From positions 1 through 45,416 of the forward strand of contig JAFXVY010000131.1 of NCBI GenBank assembly GCA_017534595.1: DNA of 45,416 nt, in the 5' to 3' direction. Under the pieces are notes generated by a model. It was not told the origin of the DNA and made no database searches. It worked only from the letters and a program-made list of their open reading frames with translations. This DNA is from Ruminococcus sp. GTDB taxonomy: Bacteria; Bacillota; Clostridia; Oscillospirales; Ruminococcaceae. Of this stretch, positions 1 to 10,200 are shown piece after piece (position 1 is the first letter of the stretch; each line of letters starts with the position of its first letter). Made by a program: the position numbers and the translations under genes.

Positions 1-1
1 C

Positions 2-478
2 AACACCGGCGATGAAGTCGAGATCATCGGCCTCACCGAGGAGAGAGCTAAGACCGTTGTTACCGGTATCGAGATGTTCAGAAAGATCCTTGACTACGCT
101 GAGGCAGGCGACAACATCGGCGCACTGCTCAGAGGTGTTCAGAGATCCGACATCGAGAGAGGTCAGGTTCTTTGCAAGCCCGGCAGCATTCACCCCTACA
201 CCAAGTTCTCCGGTCAGGTTTACGTTCTGAAGAAGGAAGAGGGCGGCCGTCATACTCCTTTCTTCAACAACTACAGACCTCAGTTCTACTTCAGAACTAC
301 CGACGTTACCGGCGTTATCACCCTTCCTGCTGACAAGGAAATGTGCATGCCCGGCGACAACGTAGCTATGGACGTTGAGCTCATCACCCCGATCGCTATC
401 GAAGAGGGTCTCCGCTTCGCTATCCGTGAGGGCGGCAGAACCGTTGGTTCCGGCGTTGTTACCGCTGTCAGAGACTAA
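2..478 (+). CDS. tuf: Elongation factor Tu, C-terminal part (5' truncated by window edge)
   Basis: Translation elongation factor that delivers aminoacyl-tRNA to the ribosome. Only the last 158 residues are in the window; the frame is open from base 2. The sequence covers the beta-barrel domains 2 and 3. Recognisable EF-Tu signatures are [17 protein letters not shown] near the start, the domain 3 stretch with [11 protein letters not shown], and the C-terminal [12 protein letters not shown] ending in RD. The G domain with the GTP-binding motifs lies outside the window. Codon choice is strongly biased to C- or T-ending optimal codons, as expected for a very highly expressed gene. Two hairpins follow the stop codon. 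Identification is certain at family level. Confidence 0.98.
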   Translation, partial: NTGDEVEIIGLTEERAKTVVTGIEMFRKILDYAEAGDNIGALLRGVQRSDIERGQVLCKPGSIHPYTKFSGQVYVLKKEEGGRHTPFFNNYRPQFYFRTTDVTGVITLPADKEMCMPGDNVAMDVELITPIAIEEGLRFAIREGGRTVGSGVVTAVRD

Positions 479-496
479 TCTTTAGCCAAATTCAGG

Positions 497-528
497 ACGG
501 CTGCGTTTATTCGCGGCCGTTCTTTTTT
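497..528 (+). terminator. Rho-independent terminator of tuf
   Basis: The 9-bp arms ACGGCTGCG and CGCGGCCGT (one G-U pair) enclose a 6-nt loop and are followed by TCTTTTTT, 19 nt after the tuf stop. Confidence 0.88.
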
Positions 529-537
529 GCGTCACAG

Positions 538-574
538 GCACTTTCGCCGGCACTCCGGCGGGAGTGCTTTTCTG
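538..574 (+). terminator. Second hairpin behind tuf
   Basis: GCACTTTCGCCGG and CCGGCGGGAGTGC form a stem-loop followed by TTTT. It may be a back-up terminator. Together with the first hairpin it isolates the surface operon that follows. The rest of the 479-794 gap holds an AT-rich stretch and the promoter listed separately. Confidence 0.55.
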
Positions 575-690
575 CGTCCTGGCGCCGGGATAATTGTATT
601 GTCGGGCAGGAAATAAATGTATGTGTTAAATTTACAAACTATTTCCTATTATGCACAGTGCTATTTGTGCAGATTTGTCAAAAATGCTAA

Positions 691-719
691 TTGAAATAAC
701 AGTGTTTTAATGTTATAAT
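691..719 (+). promoter_or_regulatory. Sigma-A promoter of the surface-protein operon
   Basis: A -35 box TTGAAA (691-696) and a -10 box TATAAT (714-719) are separated by exactly 17 nt. About 70 nt of leader precede the first gene at 795. No further promoter of this quality was noticed before 15.7 kb, so this one probably drives the four genes up to the giant protein. Confidence 0.8.
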
Positions 720-794
720 ATAACTGAGCAAGTATACCTATTAGGGGGATATTATACCCTGACGAAGGTCAAATAAAAAAGTGAGGTGAGAACG

Positions 795-2030
795 ATGAGT
801 GCTGCACAGAAAATACTTGAAGAGTCCGGCGACATCATGGCGCAGGCCGAGCAGTATGCCGAGTCCAAGGCCGAGGAGGCCAAGGAGGAGCAGCGCAGGC
901 GCAAAAAGCTCCTGATAAAGCTCGGTATAATGATGACACTCACCGTGCTCATACTCGTGCTGACCACGATCGCCTGGTTCGCGTCGAACGTTTCAACTAC
1001 GGCGGGAGGCATGGCGGTAACGGCAGGGGGTGCTACCTTCAGCCTTGCCACCAAGGAGCAGTATATCAGCTATGAGGATGTCCTCAAGTCGGCTGACAGC
1101 ACCTATGACTCCGGCACGGAAAAGACCCTGACCGATGAGAACGGCGATGACGGCACATTCTATATCTCCGGCGGGAGCCTGATACTGCACTGCGTCGATC
1201 AGTCCGATGAAGACGAGCAGGCTCACGGCAACAAGGACATCCAGCCCGGAGAGTGGGATAAGTTCAATCTCTACATCGTTCCCGCAGAGGCCGGCGACCT
1301 TACAGCGAACATTACCCTTGAGGTCATCCCCTTCGCAACGCTTGAGGTCTACAACTCAGACGGAACTCCGAAATATGTTCTGGGTGAGAACGGTGAACCT
1401 GTCACCGTAAACGGAAAGTATGTACATGAGACCGAGCTCGTAAGGATCACGACGAGAGCAGAGTTCGTCGCTAAGGCCCAGGAGCTTCACAATACGAAGG
1501 CTGAGAACGATGCCGACGAATATTTGGCTTCGGCGGAATACATAAAGGGACACATAATGTTCTTCGGCGGCGCCAACAACAACCTCGATGAAGAGGATCC
1601 CGAAAGCTTCTATTTCACTGATCCCTATACGGACGGTACGCTTACCTTCACGGGTACGGCTCTTGAGACCGATCACGCTTATGAGATCCCGCTTTACTGG
1701 ATGTGGCCGAACACCCTCGGTCAGATCGCTCTGCCCTCCGCGGACGGCAGAAAGGGTCCCGCGGTAGTATCGGACAGCGACAGCACGGAAAAGGCTGCGC
1801 TGGTAGATTATCTCAAGGACAACAAATCAAAGGTATTCGCAAACCTCGGCACGCTTTACGAGGGCAAGACGGATTCGGAGATCAACGATGCGATAGACTC
1901 CGTTGCGGCAACTCCTTCGGACTCGGCTAACTTCAAGAAGCTCAGCGAGGGCTATAACAAAGCAGATTTCCATATCGGAACATATATCAGCTATTTTGCT
2001 GTCGAGATAAACGTCGATAAGCAAGCCTAA
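795..2030 (+). CDS. SipW-dependent exported protein, 411 aa, with long charged cytoplasmic N-region
   Basis: A probable surface protein, first gene of the operon. ATG 795 is chosen because AGGTGAG lies 4-6 nt upstream; an in-frame GTG at 786 is too close to it. Residues 1-38 are highly charged and helical (rich in E, K, A, Q and R). A single hydrophobic helix at about 39-60 follows, ending T-I-A60-W61-F62-A-S-N. This A-W-F junction resembles the cleavage region of TasA/camelysin-type substrates of SipW-class signal peptidases. The mature part is acidic and rich in D, T and G, with a PLYWMWPN stretch near residue 300 of the kind seen in beta-sandwich SipW substrates. No sorting motif is visible. 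The 38-residue n-region is far longer than in an ordinary signal peptide. Family membership is inferred from the signal motif and context; molecular function is unknown. Confidence 0.75.
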   Translation: MSAAQKILEESGDIMAQAEQYAESKAEEAKEEQRRRKKLLIKLGIMMTLTVLILVLTTIAWFASNVSTTAGGMAVTAGGATFSLATKEQYISYEDVLKSADSTYDSGTEKTLTDENGDDGTFYISGGSLILHCVDQSDEDEQAHGNKDIQPGEWDKFNLYIVPAEAGDLTANITLEVIPFATLEVYNSDGTPKYVLGENGEPVTVNGKYVHETELVRITTRAEFVAKAQELHNTKAENDADEYLASAEYIKGHIMFFGGANNNLDEEDPESFYFTDPYTDGTLTFTGTALETDHAYEIPLYWMWPNTLGQIALPSADGRKGPAVVSDSDSTEKAALVDYLKDNKSKVFANLGTLYEGKTDSEINDAIDSVAATPSDSANFKKLSEGYNKADFHIGTYISYFAVEINVDKQA

Positions 2031-2051
2031 AGGAAGGGAGGGACGGCTGCT

Positions 2052-3113
2052 GTGAGTAAAATAAAACAGGTATTTGAAAGGATCGGCCGTCTGCCCAGGA
2101 AGACGAAGATCAAGACGATGCTGATCTTGGCCTTCGTTGTATGCCTCACGGTATCGGCCGGAGTATATGCGTGGTTCAACGCGCAGAAGAAGGCCGCGGA
2201 AATGTTCAAGGTAGAGTTCCCGAATGCACTGTATATCAATGCGGGGCACAGGGAGGACAGAGTCAATTTCGAGCTCGGCGCGATAGATGTCGAGCAGCTC
2301 GACGGATACGAAACGGACGAGTACGGAAACATAATCTACTTTGCGCCGAACACCTATGACACACCGCTTTATCTGTTTGACAACGGTGTGCAGCAGTTCA
2401 ATGAAGACGACTCTCCGAAGTACGATACTGAAAACGGCGTACCGCATAAGGTGAAGAGCAAGCAGTATGCTTTCTCGGTATCCGGGGCGGGTATGGACAG
2501 CTTTATTCTACAGCTCGGGCATACCACCAACAACAAGCTCAATTACAGGATTTACAACGCAGAGCAGTTTACGACCATCGGGGCTGCAATAACGGCAGCG
2601 ACGTGGGATGAGGTAAATCCCGGTACGGGAGAGGAAGAACCCGTAGTACATTATGAGAGTATCGTTAAGTACGATACCAGCGCAAACAGCCATACCGAGG
2701 GTCAGCCGGTCGTTGCTTACGATCCGTTCGATGACAGCGAAGAGGCAAATCCGACCACTCTTTACTATGTAAAGAAGGGCGCTGCGCTGACTGACCTGAG
2801 CACGGGCAAGGGTTATCTCAATCAGGACGGAAGCAGCAAGCTTGCAAAGAAACAGACCTCCGACACTTACTATAAGGAGACCTACAAGACCTATACGAAC
2901 GTTCAGGACAATGCAGTCCCGCTGTACTGTCAGGCGGTGATCCCCGATCCCGCCGATGAAGATGATCTGATCGAGATCGACGAGAACAAGGGCTTCAGCA
3001 GATATTTCATCCTCGAGGTGACATGGCAGACAAACGAACTGGGTCAGTCACTTGCCAACCAGTCCGAGGATAAGGAGACGGATATGCTTTATCTGTCGGC
3101 AAAGAGAAACTGA
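2052..3113 (+). CDS. SipW-dependent exported protein, 353 aa
   Basis: Second gene of the surface operon, 21 nt after the first. The start is GTG 2052, with GGGAGG 10 nt upstream. The n-region is basic (KIKQVFERIGRLPRKTKIK), followed by a hydrophobic helix at about 22-39 and the junction V-Y-A40-W41-F42-N, a SipW-type signal like those of two other proteins in this locus. The mature domain is acidic and rich in Asn, Asp and Tyr. It has no visible catalytic motif, dockerin or LPXTG. Its last third includes RYFILEVTWQTNE, a beta-strand-like stretch. I infer a surface or filament-associated subunit processed by one of the two SipW-type peptidases encoded about 16-21 kb downstream. The precise role is unknown. 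Confidence 0.75.
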   Translation: MSKIKQVFERIGRLPRKTKIKTMLILAFVVCLTVSAGVYAWFNAQKKAAEMFKVEFPNALYINAGHREDRVNFELGAIDVEQLDGYETDEYGNIIYFAPNTYDTPLYLFDNGVQQFNEDDSPKYDTENGVPHKVKSKQYAFSVSGAGMDSFILQLGHTTNNKLNYRIYNAEQFTTIGAAITAATWDEVNPGTGEEEPVVHYESIVKYDTSANSHTEGQPVVAYDPFDDSEEANPTTLYYVKKGAALTDLSTGKGYLNQDGSSKLAKKQTSDTYYKETYKTYTNVQDNAVPLYCQAVIPDPADEDDLIEIDENKGFSRYFILEVTWQTNELGQSLANQSEDKETDMLYLSAKRN

Positions 3114-3152
3114 CACAGCAGACCGTAAATCTAAAGGAAAGGAGCTGCTTAT

Positions 3153-4223
3153 ATGAAAAAGAAAATACTGTCCTTCATCAGAACAAAGTGGCTCCTTGCC
3201 ATGACCGTTGCGGCTCTGATCGGAACGATGACCATGATCGGTTATGCGGAATACGATTTTGAGAGCAACTATATGAAGAGAGTAGTCGTGGCCTCCTCCG
3301 ATCACGGAATGATGTTCTCCTCGAACATACTGATAGAGGGCGGCTCGAAGACCTATCAGGCCAAGTCGGATTCCGGCAGCGCACCTTATAACGTAAAGGT
3401 GTATCTCTGGAACTACAGCCTGAAAAACACCTCGCAGTGCTATCCCGGAAAGATAGATTACAGCATCGCCTTTACGCTTACCGACAACAGAGGCAATCCT
3501 ATAACCGATACCTCCGTCCTGACGGCGCCGGATCCCGAAAATCCCGGGCAGTATATCTACAAGACGATAGATGTCAAGGACGATCAGGGCGCTACGGTGC
3601 ATACCTTCAACAGCAGCAATCTGACCCAGCCGTTCACAATGGGCAGCGAGAGTATTCCCGACGGCAGCGGAGATGCCCGGCAGAAGCTCTATACTCTTGT
3701 GTTCAACAACTGGGATCTCAAAAACGATAAGGACGTCTGCGTTCAGGTCGTTGCGACACCCGCAGCGGCTCACAGGGATCTCCACACCCTCGCGGCGGTC
3801 ATCGGTCTTAAAGAGACCGTCGAAGAGGAGCCTAACGTATGGCAGGCCAAGATCTCCGAGATCGAGGACGAGATAAACGATGCCGACGGCTACAACCTCG
3901 TGCTTTCCGGTTCCGGCAAGGCCGATATCGAGATCACCTGGGACACCTCCAAGATCGATCTCAACAAGTATTTCAGGTCGGGCAACACCTATAACCTGTT
4001 CGCAGGCGAGATCGAGCCTGCACCGAACGGAACTCCGGTCATTGACGCCAACGGCTGGCAGACAGTGACGATTCACGCAGATGCGAGTGCATACAGAAAC
4101 AGATACAATATCCAGCTTTATCTCTGCGCGGGCGTAAGACCCGCGGCAGGCTTCTTTGCCGAGGCATCCTCCGCAGGCGCGGCTTCTGCATGGATAAAAT
4201 ACAGCATAACAGCTACGACTTGA
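3153..4223 (+). CDS. Exported protein, 356 aa, with SipW-like signal variant
   Basis: Third gene of the surface operon, 39 nt after the second, with AAAGGAAAGGAG upstream of ATG 3153. The N-terminus is MKKKILSFIRTKW, then a hydrophobic stretch at about 13-30 ending I-G-Y-A-E-Y-D-F. The aromatic junction after Ala recalls the YAWF motif of its neighbours but lacks W-F, so the processing enzyme is less certain. The mature part looks beta-rich, with alternating hydrophobic residues such as VKVYLWNY, IDYSIAFTLTD and ADIEITWDTS, and an Ala/Ser-rich C-terminus. It contains one Cys in CYPG, one in DVCVQVV and one in LYLCAG. No known domain is recognised. The position between SipW-type substrates and the giant protein suggests a minor subunit, adaptor or anchor. 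Confidence 0.7.
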   Translation: MKKKILSFIRTKWLLAMTVAALIGTMTMIGYAEYDFESNYMKRVVVASSDHGMMFSSNILIEGGSKTYQAKSDSGSAPYNVKVYLWNYSLKNTSQCYPGKIDYSIAFTLTDNRGNPITDTSVLTAPDPENPGQYIYKTIDVKDDQGATVHTFNSSNLTQPFTMGSESIPDGSGDARQKLYTLVFNNWDLKNDKDVCVQVVATPAAAHRDLHTLAAVIGLKETVEEEPNVWQAKISEIEDEINDADGYNLVLSGSGKADIEITWDTSKIDLNKYFRSGNTYNLFAGEIEPAPNGTPVIDANGWQTVTIHADASAYRNRYNIQLYLCAGVRPAAGFFAEASSAGAASAWIKYSITATT

Positions 4224-4279
4224 TAAGACGATAAGATATAAAAGAGAGCAGACACAGACCTATCGGGAGTATGATGACT

Positions 4280-7200
4280 ATGAATAAAAGGCTATATAAA
4301 ATATTACACAGCAATAAAGCAAAGCGCATAGTCAGTGCGGCAGCCGCATTAGCTATGTTCTTTGAAGTGCTGCCTATGCCCGAGATCGGCACAAAGATCA
4401 ACGAGTGGGGCAGTACGATATTTGCTTCGGCTGCTGTGGAACAGGACCCTGATTTCCCCAGGGGAACTATAACGGTCGAGCTTAAGAATCTGCAAAGATA
4501 TTCTCAGGCATACAGGGATTATCCGGCATATCATCAGAACGATATTATTACTATCGCTCCTGCAGCTGGAGATAGACCTGAATTGGATATCAATTCCTTT
4601 AAGTCTCTCGGCACCGAAGAATATCCATTTAACGGGCAGATAAAGCTCTCGAGCACGTTTTCTACAATGGTACTCAACATTGATGCCCCGCTTTTTGATT
4701 ATGTATATGATTCAGTGCTCCTCAATGAAAACACCTCGTCAAGACCTTTCAAGCTGTCAAGGCTCTATAAGACCAGTAATCAGAATGAGCCTTTGTTAGC
4801 GAGAAATATTGTTCATAACGAGGACAAGGAGGATGTTACTTCATATTCAAAAACGTGGTATGTTGAAGTGCTGGCACCATCTACCGGCAGCAGTCCGAAT
4901 CTCACAAGCTTTGGCGGCTTTATTGGTACGATGTATAAGGACTTTGATGGTATTGATCCTGAGATCTCGCCTTCCTGCACCGGCGGTGCTTCGCTCAGCG
5001 TAAATGCAAGCCTGTACGGCGCCAGCGGTTCGACCTCTGAACTGAAAAGCACCGGGAATCTTGGCCTCCTCTGCGGCAGAATGGAAGACGATACTGTACT
5101 TAACTTCACCTTGACATCCGACAGAAAAATAACCGGCTTTGCAACAAGCAGCGGAGATGTCGGCGGACTTGCAGGATATGTCGGGAAGGGTGCGAGCCTG
5201 ACTTATTCGGGGCCTTCGGATATCATTCAGGGATCTGCAACAATATCTACCAAGGCTTCCGGTTATGCCGGCGGCATCGTTGGACGCAACTGTGATGCAG
5301 AGATCAGTCTTCCGTCAGGAGTTTGGCCGATAACCCAGACTATCAAGGGCGCTTTAGGCGCAGGCGGTGTTTACGGCTATTTTGCAAATGAAACAAAAGC
5401 TCTTGTAAATGATACGTTGGATGATTCGTTCAGAGCTTCCAAATACACGATCAACTGCACACTCCAGGGTACCGGATATGTGGGTGGTCTTTTCGGCACA
5501 CTTAAAAGCAAACAGGATATAGAAATAAATGTCGATAATGATGTTATTTCCTCTCATTCCGTGTCCAAGGCTACAGCCTACGGCGGACTTATAGGAAAAT
5601 ATACCGTTGACAGTTTGGATCATGCGCTGACGATAAACGGCACTGCTAATAAATCTGTAAGCACCGCTAATGCCGGAACTTCGGACTATTACGGCGGCGG
5701 TATCGGCGAGATAGACAGCTCCGCAACTTCGTATGTTAGGTTTAAAGACTTCACACTCAGTTCTGCTGACAATACCGGTACCTTGACATTCGGCGGCTTG
5801 GTTGCTTCGGCTGACAATGCATTCGTTGAGTCGATAGATTCTACCATAGCTCTTAAAGCAAATGAAAAGTTCAAGGGCGGCGGACTCGTAGGTCATCTTG
5901 ATCATGGCGTTCTTAAAATGAGCGGTGTGACAGATCTGAGTCAGGCTCAGGCCGCTCAGCCCAGTGCCAAGGAAAGCGATGGCGAACTGAACAATGTGGG
6001 CCAGCTTGTCGGCTACCGTGACGATGCTCTTATATACGGTACATCCGACTGGCAATTCCACAGGAGTACCACCGCTGCTCAGGTCGATGACATCGGCGGC
6101 TGGGGCGAGGTTATACGTCTTTCCGGCAGCGGGCTTTCCGGTCTGCTGACGGAGGACGCGGATACTCATATCATAACTGTTGCTCAGCCCAAGACCACAA
6201 TTTTATCCCTGCTCGATTTTGCTGCGGCTGCGCTCTGCTTCCAGATCGATGGGAGCAAAAACCCCTATGTTTCTTTCAGCGGCGTTACTTATGCCGATCC
6301 GGATGATTCCGATTCTGTCGGCAGCGGTTTGACATGGGATACTATCAGAGAAGCGACGATAACTCTCGGATGCAATATCGACCTCACAGGTACTGGCTTT
6401 ACCGGCCTGACCAGAGACAACGATGTCGGCACGGTGGATAAAAAGCATATTTTTTCGGGTACTCTTACTTCGGATTCCACAAAGAGGACTGTGACCCTTG
6501 CTGTCGGCGAATATTACGGCTACAGGAATGGTGCGGCGTTGGCGGCTCATGCCGAAGGTGACGGAACTATCTACCGCCACTCCTACAACGGATTTGTCGG
6601 AGAACTTAAGGGTACCAAGAACGACGATACTGATGCCCCGGCAGTTATAAATAATATCATTTTCAACGGAAGTGTTTATCTCAAGGCACAGAAAGGTATG
6701 TATGCCGGTTCGGCTGCCGCTTATGCGAGCGGATCGATCACTATGACTCATATTGAGTCTTCTGCAGCTTTCCATCATGGAAGCGGAGGAAATCTTAGCA
6801 TTGGAGGCCTTCTTGGTGAGGCTTCAAACAATATTGGCAATATGACCTTCTCGGACTGCGATGTTGAATGCCATATTTCAGGAAACGGATCAAACGGCAC
6901 TTCACTGTTTCTCGGCGGAGTGGTCGGAAGGATCAATGATATTGCAAACAATACCAAGACATGGAATTTTAGCGATATAAATATCAGCGGAAGCATCGCA
7001 AGCTCGTTTGGCGTTTCCTACAACCGTATGGGCGGCCTGATAGCTGCTATCTCTCCCTGCAGCGTCGGAGAGGATGTTGAGACCAACCGCACCCTGAATC
7101 TGAACGGCATAACCGTAGACGGACTAATTCTTTCAGCTTCTAAGGGTTCTAATGAAAATGCTGTAGCTCCCATCACCCTCGGAGGTCTGCTTGGATACTC

Positions 7201-10200
7201 ATGGGATAATGTCAATGCTGATTTCAACGAGATCGATGTTAAGAATAGCACGTTAACGCTTTCAAATGCCGCTTCCGGTACCGGAGATACAGCAGGCCTC
7301 GTTTATGAGGGTACAGGCCACTGGACAGTGGATGCCTCTGAAGACATCAAGATCACCGATATAACCGTTACCAATGGCGGAAGATCCTTCGGTATGTTCG
7401 TAAACAAGGCGTTTCACGGATACAAGACGGATTCAGACAGCTCGGCTTTGTTCCTTGAGATCAAGGATACCGGCGCCTATGTGATAAACATAAATGAGAC
7501 CTCACATCCACTGCCGACCTTCACGACCTTTGATGAATTTGCTGCATACAGCGCATATTACCGCGATAAGGATGGTGTCAGATACGATTATCCCGACGGC
7601 GATACAAATAATAAGTATGTGCTCCAGAACGGCGCGGCGGTCATCTCCATAAAGACCGATGTGACACCGAAGGGTCTTTATATGGATAACGGAGAAAACC
7701 CCAGTCATTCGTATACGGCTCAGACGAGCAAAGGCAATACCGCTAATCCTTACACAAGATATTATTATAATCTTGATGATCTGACAACTGATGACGAACC
7801 CGGCGCCCTGCTTATGAGGTGGGGTGTACGTCGGTATGCCCATAACAGCATAAAGGCGTGCTTTGATAACGGCGGCGCCTTTACCGATTCAACTATACCG
7901 AACGGTACCTACGATATGCAGGGCTACAGTTGGTATCCCGTAGATATCGACTCGAGCGTTACAGTCAATGGCACGTTCAAATTCTACAATAAAGAATTTG
8001 AGGTAAGCGAGACTGAGGCTTATGAAAGAGCGACCGATACCTTGAATGATAATTACGATTCCGAGAGCAATCACAAATACAATCGTTCGTCGCTCTCTCC
8101 CATGACACAGCATCATCTGCTTCAGAACGGTCTTTTCCGCAATGTTAATCCCAATATCACCCTTACTGTAGGCACCGTAACGCTCCAGGGCAACGTGGGC
8201 AAGACCTCCTACGGCTCGGGTGCGCTCATCTGCGGCAGAGTTCAGGGTGCACAGGATAAGAAGGCCAAGGTCAATGTTACGGGAAGCATCGTGCTTGAGC
8301 AGGTTTATGTTCATGATATTTCTACTGCTTTCTCTGAATATGCTCCTTTGGCGATCAACAAGGTAGGAGATCATACAGAGCTGAATATTTCAGCGAACAC
8401 CTCAACAGAGATTTTTTATAGTGAGATCGATTCTTCAAATGAATCGGATTATCCCGGCATAGTTCTGTCTGGTGGATATCCAAAAGCCGCCACAAGCTTG
8501 ATAGGTGATGTTGGCTTGTCCCCAGCTCCGATTGGTATCACACTTAACTTTAGTAAAATGGTTCTTGACGGAAGAACAGCCGGTATCAAGAACAATAGCG
8601 GAAATGTTGATTCGTCGATGAATTCTATTTATGATTCTGTATATGGTTCTGAAAAATCTGTATTTACTAAATCGACTTTCTTAAACTCATTTAAGTATGA
8701 TTCAGGCTCATTTGGTAAGTATGATTTTACCTGGGATGAAGACTGGAAAACAAAAAAGGTAGTAATACCAGGAGTCGGAACATTCTATGTAGCTCCTCAT
8801 GCTGTAACCTATGGTAAAGAACTCGGTTATACCAAGCCATATTATGAAACGACTGTTGTAACTGAGTATCCCGACGAAGAACTGTGGTATTCCGGACAGG
8901 ATCATGCAACAGGCAAATATACCAACCCCGATAACGATAACGATACCACGGGCTGGTATTCGGAAAACTTTGTAAATGATTTTCTGCCTTATGTCGCAAC
9001 AGACTATAATGAGGAGAACAAAACACATCAGATACAGGTTAACCACACCTCTGCGGCGTTCAGCGGATGTGGAACATACAACGATCCGTATATAATAACG
9101 ACCGAAGCTCAGCTCGTTTCTATCTCTAAGATCCTGCGCGGATCTCATTCAAGCTTTAAGGTAGCTATCCCGCTGAATAACAGCAGTAAGCCGGACATTA
9201 CTGTAACATGGCATAATAACTCAAAGACCTTCAATGGCGAAAAAGGTCATGCGACTTTTGAATATAAGGAGCCTAAATCCTATTCAGGGACCAGCACGAC
9301 CCAAAAAGTTGACGAAAATAATGAACCTGTATTTGACGGGAACGGAGATCCCGTATACGAAACATACACGATCACCTATCCAAAAGGTTATTACAGAGTT
9401 GGTTATACCCTTCCGACTGCAGAAGGAACAACCATTACCGAAGGGGATAACTATAAATCTGTAACAACAATTGAGAAATACTTAGCAGGTGCTTATTACA
9501 AGATCGGTGCTGTTGACAAGATAGAGATCACCTCCGGCGATTTCAAAGGCCTCGGATATATTGGAAGCGAGGGAAACAGCTATAAACACGCAATGTTCAG
9601 AGGAGTGTTTATCGGCGATAACAAGGAGATCGTCAACAAAACAAAGTATCCGTTCATATCTGCAAGCAACGGCTGCGTTGTGAAGGACCTTACGCTTAAA
9701 GTCGCGAGCACAACTGCCGAGAGCAAATATGATATACCGATCACGGGAAAAACAGATACATATAACGCTCAGAGCCAGATCGCTTACGGCGGACTAATCG
9801 GTCAGGTGCTCGGCGGAGATACGATCATAGACAATGTGCTTGTTGACTACTCAGGGTTTACTGCAAAGATAAAAGCAAACGGCACAAAGGCTCAGCTTGC
9901 GCCTATCGGCGGATATGTGGGCGTTGTTGCCAACGGCGGTATTATTTTCCGTAATATGTCCGTGCGTGCGGCAACCTATGAAACAAAGGGCCTTAAAAAC
10001 TCAATGTTAACTGCGACCGGCTTGGAAAGCACCAGCACGGTCGGTTACACCAAGATGCTTGACGATGTAGCCAAGTACGACAGCACTGCAGGAAGCGGCG
10101 GATGGCTCTATGTCAATCCGGTAATCGGGCGCGTTATCAACGGCTATGCCGTAACCGAGTCGGATATTTACCGTCCGTTTGAGAACGGATACAGAGAGTA

